From assembly GCA_963750715.1 (NCBI GenBank), contig CAVVRP010000012.1:558001-622000 (forward strand): a stretch of DNA of 64,000 nucleotides, given 5' to 3'. The DNA comes from JAGVSR01 sp963750715. Lineage in GTDB: Bacteria; Pseudomonadota; Alphaproteobacteria; Rhizobiales; Hyphomicrobiaceae. Positions 35,902 through 45,357 of the stretch are shown here, in pieces. Position 1 is the stretch's first letter, and the number at the start of each line of letters is the position of its first letter. The position numbers and the translations under genes were made by a program. The notes under the pieces were generated by a model. The model was not told where the DNA came from. It worked only from the letters and a program-made list of their open reading frames with translations, and searched no databases.

Positions 35902-36423
35902 ATGCTGATGTCCTGCTGGTCTCGCGCCCTCGCGGCCGTGATCGCCTCAATCGCGCTGCTGTCGACGGCACGCGCCGAGGGCCCCGATCTCATTTTCAAG
36001 AAGACGACGGTGTGGAAGTTCCTGTCGCCCGACCACAAGCTCGGCACCTACGCCATCGACGATCCCGATGTCGATGGCGTGACGTGCTACTTCACGATAC
36101 CGGAAAAAGGCGGCTGGACGGGCTGGCTCGGCCTTGCCGAGGAACTTTCGAATGCGTCGCTGTCGTGCCGGCAGGTCGGCGCGATCAAATTCAAGCGCAA
36201 GCTGACGCAGGGCGAGGAGATGTTCAGCCAGCGCCGCTCGCTGGTGTTCAAGCGCATGCAGATCGTGCGTGGCTGCGACGCCAAGCGCAACGTGCTCGTG
36301 TATCTCGTCTACACCGACAAGCTGATCGAAGGCAGCCCGGAGAACTCGACCTCCAGCGTGCCCATCGCCCCTTGGGGCGAGACGACGCCGCCTGCCAAGT
36401 GCGGCGAGTGGGTGAGCGAATAG
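35902..36423 (+). CDS. creA: CreA-family exported protein
   Basis: The 173-residue product has a signal peptide (ALAAVIASIALLSTARA) and the CreA body: FKKTTVWKFLSPDHKLGTYAIDDPDVDGVTCYFT, then GLAEELSNASLSCRQVG and RRSLVFKRMQIVRGCDAKRNVLVYLVYTDK. CreA is a conserved proteobacterial periplasmic protein without a defined role. ATG 35902 follows caaggaaggcg. It is 56 bases after marC in the same direction. Confidence 0.9.
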   Translation: MLMSCWSRALAAVIASIALLSTARAEGPDLIFKKTTVWKFLSPDHKLGTYAIDDPDVDGVTCYFTIPEKGGWTGWLGLAEELSNASLSCRQVGAIKFKRKLTQGEEMFSQRRSLVFKRMQIVRGCDAKRNVLVYLVYTDKLIEGSPENSTSSVPIAPWGETTPPAKCGEWVSE

Positions 36424-36493
36424 GCAGGAAGGTTGTCATCATCGGGACAGACTGAGGATGACAGCGTGGATGTGTTGGGCGCATGCCCAGTAT

Positions 36494-39089
36494 CTACCTC
36501 CCCAACTGCTCCTTCACCTTTGCGGCCAGTTGGGGCAGCGAGAAGGGCTTAGGCAGGAAGGCGAAGGTTTCGTCCTTGTCGAGGCTCGTTTCGAAGGCCT
36601 CGTGAGGATACCCCGAGACGAAGATGATCTTGAGGTCCGGGTTCGTCTTGCGCAGCTCCTTCAGCATCGTCGGCCCGTCCATTTCGGGCATCACCACGTC
36701 CGACACCACGATATCGATGCGGCCCTCGTTCTGCGCCATGATCTCGAGCGCTTCGACGCCGGTCGTTGCTTCCAGCACCTCGTACCCCTGCCGTTTCAGC
36801 GCGCGCACGGCGAACGAGCGCACCATGTCTTCGTCCTCGACCAGCAGCACCCGGCCGCTGCCCGTGAGGTCGGCTGCGCCTTCCTTTTCCTTCTTCTTCT
36901 TTTCGGGGACGGCGCCTTCGGCTTCGGGCTCAGGCATGAAGCGCGGGAGATAGACGCGGAAGGTCGTGCCCTTGCCCAGTTGGCTGTCGACATAGATGAA
37001 CCCGCCCGACTGCTTGACGATGCCGTACACCGTCGAGAGACCCAGGCCCGTGCCCTTGCCGACGCCCTTGGTGGTGAAGAACGGCTCGAAGATTTTGACC
37101 ATCACCTCCGGGCTCATGCCCGAGCCCGTGTCTTCGACTTCGACGAGAACGTACTCGCCGACCGGCATGCCCTCGTTGTCAAGCTTCTGGCTTTCCCGCT
37201 CCTGAAGATTGCGCGTGCGCACCGTCAGCATACCGCCGTCGGGCATCGCGTCACGCGCGTTGAAGGCGAGGTTGATGACGACCTGATCGAACTGCGTCTT
37301 GTCGAACTTGACCTGCCACAGATCGCGCGCGGGCGGCATGCGCAGTTCGACCTTCTCGCCGATCGAACGCTTCAGCAGCGGCGCCATATCCGTCAGCACC
37401 TCGGCCAGCTGCAGCGGTTCCGCCTGCAGCGTCTGGCGGCGCGAGAAGGCGAGCAGGTTGCGGACAAGGCCAGCCGCGCGTACTGCGCTCTGACGGATGT
37501 TCATGATGTCACGGTAGGCGGGGTCCGACGCACGATGCGTCTGCAGCAGAAGATCCGAGAAGCCGATGATGGCCGTCAGTACGTTGTTGAAATCGTGCGC
37601 GATGCCGCCGGCGAGCTTGCCGACCGCTTCCATCTTTGAACTCTGCGCGAACTGGGCTTCGAGCGCCTTTTGCTCGGTCGCGTCGATGACATAGAGAATG
37701 GCGGCCTCGCGCGCTTCCACTTCCTTCTTCGCCCGAACTCGGGCTCATGAAGACCCGGCGCACGTGCTCTTTCTCGAGACCGACGGTGATTTCGATCGGA
37801 ACCGGATTGGCCTTACCGGCAAGCACCTGCGTAAGGCCGGCAGCGATGCTGTTGCGCGTCGCGGCATCGGACGTTCGGCACAGCACGTCGACCGCCATTT
37901 CGCCAAGGCCGCTCGATGCGTCGACGATCATGCGGGCGAAGGCGGCGTTGGCGCCGGAAATCCGGCCTTCCGGCGTAACGCTGGCGATGCCGAACGGGGC
38001 CGACTGGAAGAAGCGCGAGAAGCGCATGTCGGGGCCCGAGCCGTCGTGCTCGATGCGCGGTTCGTTTTCGCGGTTCAGAACCGTGATGGACAGGCCGCCG
38101 TCGCTCGTCTTGCGCGAGATGAGGCGGACCGGAACGAGGCGTCCGTCCTCGCGCGTCGCGTCGACATCGAGGCTGACCGGCTGCATTCCGCCATTGCGCC
38201 AGGCGCCGTTCAACAGTTCGACGCCATCGGCCGCAAACAGGTCCTTCAGGCGCAAGCCGCGCGAAGCCGAAACGGACGGCATGCCGAGCCAGCGAGCTAG
38301 CGCCGCGTTCATGTGGCGGATTTGCCCGTTGACGTCGGTCGTCAGCAGGCCAGCCGGCATCTGGTCATAGGCGCGCAGGATCTCGGCGTAGGTCTGGACG
38401 GCATTGGCCTCGCGAGCCCGTTCGCCGGTGACGTCGGTGACGGTCCATAACGCCAGAGGCTCTCGCTCGGTGCGCTGTCCGGGTACCGTGAACGGGCGCG
38501 TCGCGACATGGAGAAGCCGCGGCGGCTGCCCCGGTTTGAGCCCGATGCGAAATTCTTCACGCGCTTTTTCTCCACGCTCAGCCGCGCGTGTCAGGCGGAA
38601 CATGGCTTCCGTTGTCGCCGCATCACGACTGAACGCCACATGCAGCGCCGACAGGCCGCCGGTGACTGGACGGCCAGCGAGTTCGGCGATCATGGCGTTG
38701 CCGTAGACCAGCGCGCCGTCGCGACGCGTCACCAGGATGCCGTCATCCAGCGTTTCGGCTAGACAATGGACGACGTCGTTGGCGCTAGTGCGCTCGCCGA
38801 CGCGGATGTGACCGGCGGCGAGACCGAAGAAGAAGAACACGCCGGCCATCGCAAGGCCAGCCATGATGGTGAGAAGGACGGGCTCGCCCGCGCCACTGGC
38901 GATCACCGCGAGAAGTATCGTTCCGGCGGCGGCGACCGTTGCCACAATAGGCCAAAGACCGCCGGTCGGCCCAGGCGACCCAAGGGACCCTGCCGCGGCG
39001 ACGCCATCCCCCGGCGTGCTCAACTCGCTTTCGCTCATAAACGGGAAAGCTATCTGATTCTGGGGAGAGGCAGCCTCGGACACCGGCAT
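36494..39089 (-). CDS. cckA: CckA-type hybrid histidine kinase, split by a frameshift
   Basis: There are two transmembrane helices (about residues 48-92), PAS-like sensor domains (LAETLDDGILVTRRDGALVYGNAM; MRFSRFFQSAPFGIASVTPEGRI), a HisKA/HATPase core with the phospho-His in GGIAHDFNNVLTA, and a C-terminal receiver (IDIVVSDVVMPEMDG). This is the CckA layout; CckA feeds phosphate through ChpT to CtrA and controls the cell cycle. The frame breaks near 37,720-37,745: the N-terminal frame ends FMSPSSGEEGSG, while the kinase half reads KKEVEAREAAILYVIDATEQ one base over. The corrected length is about 864 residues. Confidence 0.85.
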
Positions 39090-39410
39090 CGTTCAACAAC
39101 TCACGCTACGCAACAAAGTGACGACACCCAACGAGTTGCATCGCGAAGTAGCGCTCGGGGTTGAAGTTGTCCCCACCTCGTGTGGCGTCAGCATCAACAC
39201 TTCGATCATTAGGGTTAAAATGCCATGAAGTCCGCGCTATAGAGGCGTTGACGCCTGTCCCGATCCGGGTCTGGGCAAGGAAAAACGACAGTAACCGGCT
39301 GCCATAAGCTCAACTGCTGTCCCATTTTTGCGGGCCGGAGGAAGATTTCGAGGCGTAGCGGCCGACACAAAAAGGGGAGCCCGGGTCGTCAAGCCCCGCA
39401 GGCCAGACCA
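39090..39410. other. Divergent intergenic region between cckA and the FliO-like gene
   Basis: About 320 bases separate two divergently transcribed genes, so promoters for both are expected. I see no gene. The motif catcaacacttcgatcattagggttaaa near 39,190-39,217 contains gttaa-type elements reminiscent of CtrA half-sites, but no full TTAA-N7-TTAA site was found. Confidence 0.4.
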
Positions 39411-39767
39411 ATGCTGGACGTCCTGTTCTACCTTCTGATCGTCGTCGTTCTGGCGGCACTCCTGGTCGGTGCAGGCTTCGCTGTACGCAGTTACGTAAAC
39501 GGCACGTCGCCGATGGCGGCGTTCTTCGGGCCGAAGCCGGAACGGCGCCTCGACATTCTTGAGCAGTACAACATCGACAATCGCCGTCGTCTGGTGCTGA
39601 TCCGGCGCGACAAAGTCGAGCACCTGATCATGACCGGAGGTCCGGTCGACATGGTGATCGAGACGGGAATCGCCGGACAGCCCGCACCGGCCGTTGCTAC
39701 GGACAATCCGACGGTCGTATTCGAGCGCGTTCCACGAACGTTCGGCAAAACCGCGGCGGAGCAATAG
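39411..39767 (+). CDS. FliO-like small membrane protein
   Basis: The 118-residue protein has one N-terminal transmembrane helix (LFYLLIVVVLAALLVGAGFAV). The FliO-type beta segment follows: RRRLVLIRRDKVEHLIMTGGPVDMVIETGI. FliO assists assembly of the flagellar export gate, but no flagellar gene is nearby. Alphaproteobacteria often carry such a FliO-domain gene divergent from cckA, so a general envelope role is possible. Confidence 0.75.
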   Translation: MLDVLFYLLIVVVLAALLVGAGFAVRSYVNGTSPMAAFFGPKPERRLDILEQYNIDNRRRLVLIRRDKVEHLIMTGGPVDMVIETGIAGQPAPAVATDNPTVVFERVPRTFGKTAAEQ

Positions 39768-39868
39768 CCGGGTTCCGGGTGCGTGCTTAGGCCACGCGCG
39801 ACCTCCCAAGTCTTGCCCAGGTCCCGCAGGATCATCCCCGGCTTGCATCAGTTCAGTTTGAGACCTCC

Positions 39869-42571
39869 ATGACGCCGAGCCGACAATTCCACCCTGCTCT
39901 TGCGGCCCTAGCGGTGGCACTACTGCTGGCACTATCCCAGGCACGCGCGGGCGCACAGGACCAGAACACGCCGCCCGCGGTCACGGAACCGTCGAACTCT
40001 CCCGCGACGGCACCGTCATCCACAGCGCCTGCCGCCGCGCCAGCCGCGGCCGCTGTTCCCGCCGCCGCTGAGCCCGTTCCCGCGCCTGTGGAACTCGATC
40101 CGCAGTTCCTGGAAGAAGTGCAGCAGCCCGTCCGGCATATGACGGAAGCGGCGGGCGCCCTTGAAAAGTCGGTGGCGGACGCCCAATCTGACGATCCGGA
40201 GCTTACGCGCCTTCGCATTGAGATCGAGGCGCTGCTGTCGGCAGCCGATCTATTCCTCGACAGTTTGAAGCCGCGCTTCGACACGGTCCGTTCGCAGTCG
40301 GAAAAACTCGGCCCCCCTCCGGCGAAGGACGCTGCCCCCGAGGCTCGCCAGATCGCCGCCGAACGCGCCAAGCTCAACATGGTCTCCGCTGAGCTCGATG
40401 GCGCCATCAAGGCGACCGGTCTGGTTCAGTACCGCGCCCGCGAACTGTTGGCCCGCGTCCAGGATTATCGACAGGGTATCTTCACGCGTCAGCTGTTCCG
40501 GCAGATGGATTCTCCACTGAGCCCGTCGACGTGGCGGCAGGTCGGGGCCGCTATGCCGGGCGCTATCCTCGATATCAATACGATCTCGACGCGCTGGTGG
40601 CATGCGGCGAAAGACAACTGGCTTGCGCTCATCGGCGTGCTTCTGGCGAGCCTCGCTGCCTATGTCGTTTTATCCGTGCTGTCCGGCCGCCTGATCGCCC
40701 TGCGACTTACGGCGATCGGCGATACGGAACCAAGCTATTTTCATCGCGCCGCCACCGCCGGATGGGTGGCCCCTGTGCTGGCCCTGCCCACAGGCGCCGC
40801 CGCAGCGTTGCTGGCTTTCGGACTGGATAGCCTTGGCCTGCTGTTCCTCGGAGCGGAACGCCTCGTGCTGACGGCTCTGCCGGCGCTCCTGGTTTTCGTC
40901 GGCGTCAAGGCTCTTGCCTTGGCGCTGCTGCAGCCCGGCCGACCGCGGTGGCGCCTGTTCGACCTCGCCGACGCACCGGCTCGCGCCCTCGTCCGTGCCC
41001 TGACGTTCATCGCTGCATTTTACGCGTTCGACTTCGTCTCAAAGGAAGTAATCCGGATCCTTGCTCTGCCGTTGCCGGTCAGTGTGGCGGAGGCTCTGGT
41101 GGCCAGCGTCGGGCTCGCCGTCCTACTGTTCAGCATCGTGCTGACGCGGTTCGACCCCCACCCGCGTGCCGTCCACACGCGCGCCCCGGACGACGCAACC
41201 GATATGCTCGACGAAGCGCGCCCGGATCCCGCGCCCGTGCCGCTGCTGGTGCCGCTCGTCATCAAGCTGCCCCTGCTGGCTGTCGCAATCGCAATCCTGA
41301 CGGCGTCACTCCTCGGCTATGTCGCGCTCGGCCGCTTCATCGCCGGCCAGGTGATCGTGACTGGTAGCGCGGTGGTTCTGGTCATCCTATTGCACCTAGG
41401 CATCCGCGCGCTCGGGCAAGGAGAGCAAGGGGCACGGCTGACGCGGTTGCTGGATGACAATCTCGGCCTGGACGAGATGCAGGCCCGAATATTGTCGCGC
41501 GTGCTGCTTCTTGTTCTCAACGTGCTTCTGGCGCTGGTGGCGCTGCCTTTGATCCTGCTGACGTGGGGCTTCACCTTCGTCGACATCATGGCGTGGATGA
41601 AAGCGGCCATCTTCGGCTTCGAGATCGGCCAGTTCCGTGTCTCGCTGGCGCGCATCGCCATCGCCCTCGTCCTGTTCGCGGCACTGCTGTTTGCCACGCG
41701 CATTCTGCAGCGGTGGCTTTCGAGAACGGTGCTGTCACAACCAACCCTTGATCGCGGCATCGCCAATTCGATCCACACCGCCGTTGGATATGCCGGCTTT
41801 GCGCTGGCTGGTCTGGTGGCGCTGTCCTACAGTGGCCTCGACATTACCAGTTTCGCCATTGTCGCGGGCGCCCTATCGGTTGGCATCGGCTTCGGGCTGC
41901 AATCGATCGTCAACAACTTCGTCTCAGGGCTTATCCTGCTGGTCGAGCGGCCTGTCAAAGTCGGCGACCTTGTTTCCGTCAACGGCAATGTCGGCCGGGT
42001 GCGCAACATCGCCGTTCGCTCCACTGAAATCGAAACTGGCGACAAGGCGAGCCTAATCGTTCCCAACTCGGAACTCATCACATCGACAGTCACCAACTGG
42101 ACCCACCGCAACGATCTGGCGCGCGTCCATATCAAGGTAGCGGCAAGCTATCGGTCGGATCCCGAAAAGGTTCGCGGTTGTCTGCTCGGCGTGCTGAGCG
42201 AGTGTCCGCATATTCTGCAGAAGCCAAAGCCCGACGTGTCGTTCGACAACTTCGGGCCCAACGGCTTCGAGTTTTCAATGAGCGCGATCGTGGCGGAGAT
42301 GGGCAAGAGCGGAGTCGCGCAGACCGACATCCGCCTGCGAGTCGTCAGGGCCTTCAGGCTCGCGGGTATCGAAATGCCTAATGCGCAGCATGACGTGCAT
42401 CTGCGCGATCTGGACGGCCTGCGTGCGGTTCTGAACCGTGTGTCCGAGGATCGTGCGAAACAGTCGCAATCCGCAGCATCACCGCCGGCTGATGGCCCGG
42501 CAGCCACGCCGCATGTCGTGTCGGCAGTCGACAGCGTGGTGGCGGCACCCAAGCGCCGTAAGCCGTTCTAA
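39869..42571 (+). CDS. MscS-family mechanosensitive channel with DUF3772-like periplasmic domain
   Basis: The 900-residue protein has a signal peptide, an Ala/Pro-rich linker and a helical periplasmic domain (about 70-240). About ten membrane helices follow, then the MscS pore and beta domain from residue 640 on (GALSVGIGFGLQSIVNNFVSGL, ILLVERPVKVGDLVSVNGNVG, VRNIAVRSTEIET). Large MscK/DUF3772-type channels release solutes on hypoosmotic shock. The C-terminal tail is Ala/Ser/Pro-rich. ATG 39869 directly precedes the signal peptide. Confidence 0.9.
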   Translation: MTPSRQFHPALAALAVALLLALSQARAGAQDQNTPPAVTEPSNSPATAPSSTAPAAAPAAAAVPAAAEPVPAPVELDPQFLEEVQQPVRHMTEAAGALEKSVADAQSDDPELTRLRIEIEALLSAADLFLDSLKPRFDTVRSQSEKLGPPPAKDAAPEARQIAAERAKLNMVSAELDGAIKATGLVQYRARELLARVQDYRQGIFTRQLFRQMDSPLSPSTWRQVGAAMPGAILDINTISTRWWHAAKDNWLALIGVLLASLAAYVVLSVLSGRLIALRLTAIGDTEPSYFHRAATAGWVAPVLALPTGAAAALLAFGLDSLGLLFLGAERLVLTALPALLVFVGVKALALALLQPGRPRWRLFDLADAPARALVRALTFIAAFYAFDFVSKEVIRILALPLPVSVAEALVASVGLAVLLFSIVLTRFDPHPRAVHTRAPDDATDMLDEARPDPAPVPLLVPLVIKLPLLAVAIAILTASLLGYVALGRFIAGQVIVTGSAVVLVILLHLGIRALGQGEQGARLTRLLDDNLGLDEMQARILSRVLLLVLNVLLALVALPLILLTWGFTFVDIMAWMKAAIFGFEIGQFRVSLARIAIALVLFAALLFATRILQRWLSRTVLSQPTLDRGIANSIHTAVGYAGFALAGLVALSYSGLDITSFAIVAGALSVGIGFGLQSIVNNFVSGLILLVERPVKVGDLVSVNGNVGRVRNIAVRSTEIETGDKASLIVPNSELITSTVTNWTHRNDLARVHIKVAASYRSDPEKVRGCLLGVLSECPHILQKPKPDVSFDNFGPNGFEFSMSAIVAEMGKSGVAQTDIRLRVVRAFRLAGIEMPNAQHDVHLRDLDGLRAVLNRVSEDRAKQSQSAASPPADGPAATPHVVSAVDSVVAAPKRRKPF

Positions 42572-42588
42572 GCAGGGCGATTTCAGTC

Positions 42589-42852
42589 TCAGTTGTCGCC
42601 GAACGTGCTTGCTGATATGGCATGCAGTTCGAAAACAGTGACCGCGAACGTCACAGGCGCCTGATTGTTTTGAGCTGCGTCCGATGCGGCAACCTTGAAA
42701 ATTGCAGCATTCGCTAGGCGCGCGGCCTCGATCGCGGATGACGACGGCGGCGTGGCATCGCCGAGCACGGCGATCACACCGGCAAAAGACAACCACTGAA
42801 ACGCAGAGCGCGACCAAGAACGGCCGCTGCACGACCACATGGAACCCGACAC
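42589..42852 (-). CDS. Small hypothetical protein, possibly exported
   Basis: The 87-residue frame has a hydrophobic stretch (FQWLSFAGVIAVLGDA), then AIEAARLANAAIFKVAASDAAQNNQAPVTFAVTVFELHAISAS. Composition is protein-like, and it fills the gap between the channel gene and dksA. No family is recognised. It could be chance. Confidence 0.38.
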   Translation of the reverse strand: MSGSMWSCSGRSWSRSAFQWLSFAGVIAVLGDATPPSSSAIEAARLANAAIFKVAASDAAQNNQAPVTFAVTVFELHAISASTFGDN

Positions 42853-42991
42853 GCTAAATCCTCCTCGCAGTGGCTAGGCCAACAGCAAGAGCATGCCCGC
42901 TATTCCTTACTTGCTGCTTAAAGAGCGAAGCGTTTCGGGACATTCAACGGCGCGGTGGCGCGGCCATCACGCTATGGCCGCTCGTGCGGCG

Positions 42992-43654
42992 TCAGTCTTC
43001 GCGATAGACGCGCTCGCGGCGCTCATGGCGCTCCTGCGCCTCGACCGACAATGTGGCGATCGGCCGAGCGTCGAGGCGCTTCAGACCGATGGGCTCGCCC
43101 GTTTCCTCGCAATAGCCGTAGGTGCCATCCTCGATCCGTGCCAGCGCAGCGTCGATTTTGGAGATCAGCTTGCGCTGACGATCCCGGGCACGCAGTTCCA
43201 GCGCCCGGTCGGTCTCGGAGGTCGCCCGATCCGCCAGATCGGCGTGCTGGGTCGAGTCCTCGTGCAGCCCGGCAAGCGTCTCGCGCGTCTGGCGCAGGAT
43301 GTCCTCTTTCCAGGTCAGCAGCTTCTGACGGAAGTAGACTCGCTGCAGTTCATTCATGAACGGCTCGTCCTCGCTCGGACGGTAGTCGGGGGGCAGCACG
43401 ATGCTGGAAACCTTGGCGCGTGCTGTCAGCTTCTTTTCCGGCGCCTTGTCCATGGCTTTCGTCTGCGACTTCGGATTCGCTGCGGATTTTGCCGCGACTG
43501 CGGAAACGGCAGCGCTGGCTTTGGCTTTGGGATTTGTGGCAGGCTTGGGCGCGGCCTTGGGGGAGGCACGCGACGCGACGGAATTCGACCGGGCCTTGGC
43601 TCTGGCCGGGGCCGGCTTTGCAGCCTTCTTGGATTTTTGCTCGCGTCTGCTCAT
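42992..43654 (-). CDS. dksA: DksA/TraR-family RNA polymerase-binding factor
   Basis: The 220-residue product has a Lys/Ala/Pro-rich N-terminal extension of about 90 residues, then the DksA coiled coil (MNELQRVYFRQKLLTWKEDILRQTRETLAGL; DRATSETDRALELRARDRQRKLISKIDAAL). The zinc-finger region is YGYCEETGEPIGLKRLDARPIATLS, where only one of the four classical cysteines remains, as usual in Alphaproteobacteria. DksA works with ppGpp on RNA polymerase. ATG 43654 matches the family start; the frame upstream does not. Confidence 0.9.
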   Translation of the reverse strand: MSRREQKSKKAAKPAPARAKARSNSVASRASPKAAPKPATNPKAKASAAVSAVAAKSAANPKSQTKAMDKAPEKKLTARAKVSSIVLPPDYRPSEDEPFMNELQRVYFRQKLLTWKEDILRQTRETLAGLHEDSTQHADLADRATSETDRALELRARDRQRKLISKIDAALARIEDGTYGYCEETGEPIGLKRLDARPIATLSVEAQERHERRERVYRED

Positions 43655-44006
43655 CAAATGGCCTCCGCCATACAGTCCCAGCCGCTTTGCTTCAACCCCG
43701 CCGAACAATTCGATCAAAACCGTTCAGCCCGTTGGATGGGCTCTATTGAAGCGGGCGGACATTCAAGTCAAGAAACAGCGAATATCTAAGTGTGCGCTGT
43801 CCAGTTTTCCACGTCTTTCGAGATAAGCCACAAGGACTTGAAGATGACCCGATGACTGATTGCAAATGAAACCATGAAGCAATCATAGGTTGATTGTCAT
43901 GTTCAGCAGGGGGACGGTCCATAGCGCTGTAAGCAGTTCGCCGCACCGGCCGGACGGTCGAATTGTGGTAGGACCACCCAAATCCTTTTCCAGGCGAAGG
44001 ACGGGC
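43655..44006. other. Divergent intergenic region between dksA and the MoxR ATPase
   Basis: About 350 bases separate two divergent genes. AT-rich stretches near 43,860-43,900 are promoter candidates. The frame leading into the MoxR gene (from 43890) lacks family similarity. No RNA gene is recognised. Confidence 0.4.
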
Positions 44007-44852
44007 ATGAAGTTCGAAGGCACCAAATCCTACGTCGCGACGAACGACCTGAAAGTTGCGGTCAACGCGGCCATAACGTTGCAGCGTCCACTTCTGATCA
44101 AGGGCGAACCGGGGACGGGCAAGTCGGTGCTCGCCACTGAAGTGGCGAACGCGCTCAGTGTGCCGCTCATCGAATGGCATATCAAATCGACCACCAAGGC
44201 CCAGCAAGGCCTTTACGAGTACGACGCAGTCTCGCGCCTGCGCGACAGCCAGCTCGGAGACGAGCGCGTCAAGGAAATCCGCAATTACATCCGCCGCGGC
44301 AAACTGTGGGACGCCTTCACCTCCGACGCGCGGCCTGTTCTGCTGATCGATGAAATCGATAAGGCCGACATCGAGTTCCCCAACGACCTTCTGCAGGAAC
44401 TCGATCGAATGGAATTTTTTGTCTACGAGACCGGAGAGACCATCAAGGCGCACCAGCGGCCCATCGTGATGATCACGTCCAATAACGAAAAGGAGTTACC
44501 CGACGCATTCCTGCGCCGCTGCTTCTTCCACTACATCAAGTTCCCCGACACCGACACCATGGCAAAGATCATCGAGGTCCACTTTCCGGGCCTTAAGGGC
44601 CGCATGGTATCGGAGGCGCTGCGCATCTTCTATGACATGCGCGACGTCCCGGGTCTGAAGAAAAAGCCGTCGACGTCGGAGCTTCTCGACTGGCTCAAAT
44701 TGCTGCTGAACGAGGACGTCGATCTGGCGACACTCAAGGAGACCGACAGCCGCAAGCTGATTCCGCCGCTTGCAGGCGCGCTGATCAAGAACGAACAGGA
44801 CGTGCATCTTTTCGAGCGCCTGGCGTTCATGAGCCGTCGCAAGGGCGAATAG
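44007..44852 (+). CDS. MoxR-family AAA+ ATPase
   Basis: The 281-residue ATPase has Walker A GEPGTGKS, Walker B VLLIDEIDKAD, sensor 1 VMITSNNEKELPDAFLRRC and a C-terminal lid domain. MoxR ATPases act with von Willebrand A proteins as chaperones for metal-enzyme maturation or complex assembly. A matching VWA gene is at 55822, 11 kb away in the same direction, rather than adjacent as in many genomes. ATG 44007 is set by homology. Confidence 0.92.
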   Translation: MKFEGTKSYVATNDLKVAVNAAITLQRPLLIKGEPGTGKSVLATEVANALSVPLIEWHIKSTTKAQQGLYEYDAVSRLRDSQLGDERVKEIRNYIRRGKLWDAFTSDARPVLLIDEIDKADIEFPNDLLQELDRMEFFVYETGETIKAHQRPIVMITSNNEKELPDAFLRRCFFHYIKFPDTDTMAKIIEVHFPGLKGRMVSEALRIFYDMRDVPGLKKKPSTSELLDWLKLLLNEDVDLATLKETDSRKLIPPLAGALIKNEQDVHLFERLAFMSRRKGE

Positions 44853-45201
44853 TCCGGGTCGACGGGCCCTGGAGCTAGGAATGAAGCTGCGCAATCTCGA
44901 TTTCGGCCAGCAGTTGCTGGATCGCACGCCGCGCAGCGTGCGCATTACGGTGCACGGCCGTCATCGCGATGCTTTCGCCGTTGTCCCACAAGCGGCAAAC
45001 TGCTCATTCCAGGGTGAGCGCAGGCATTCCGCCGCACGTTCGCCCCAAACAGCGGGCAAATCTGCACGCCAGAGTGCCGACGGGCGGCCATGGCCCAGGC
45101 CGATTATGAACACTCGATGAATTCCGCCTTCAGAATCGGTTCACAAGTCCGGACGTACAATGTGACGTCAATTCAGTTATTCGGACTGAATGGAGGCCGT
45201 C
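44853..45201. other. Intergenic region after the MoxR gene
   Basis: An open frame at 44881-45120 starts MKLRNLDFGQQLLDRTPRSV after an agga-type site, but turns Arg/Ser-rich and ends without a domain. It may be the remnant of a gene or chance. The region from 45,120 to 45,190 is AT-richer and could hold the promoter of the tiny membrane protein that follows. Confidence 0.35.
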
Positions 45202-45288
45202 ATGGGCGAATTCCTACGATCTGGAGCCATCGTGATGATGGGCGTTGTGGTCATCGGCGCCGGCGTTTTCGTCGTGATCTACGGCTGA
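45202..45288 (+). CDS. 28-residue single-helix membrane peptide
   Basis: MGEFLRSGAIVMMGVVVIGA continues GVFVVIYG: a short polar start and one hydrophobic helix. The ribosome site ggagg at 45192-45196 lies five bases before the ATG, which is better than that of most genes here. It has the look of small bacterial membrane proteins, but no family is recognised and chance cannot be excluded. Confidence 0.5.
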   Translation: MGEFLRSGAIVMMGVVVIGAGVFVVIYG

Positions 45289-45357
45289 AGCCGGTTACCA
45301 AGCGCCCGGCCGCGTGGACTTGCGACGCGCGCCGACTGAGCCTACCTAGGGGAACCC

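Noticed and set aside
39180..39230. CtrA-binding site upstream of cckA
   Set aside because: Only isolated ttaa-like half-sites were seen; no full TTAA-N7-TTAA motif is present.
44881..45120. 79-residue frame after the MoxR gene
   Set aside because: The start looks reasonable but the second half has shadow composition and no similarity is recognised; it is described only under the intergenic entry.
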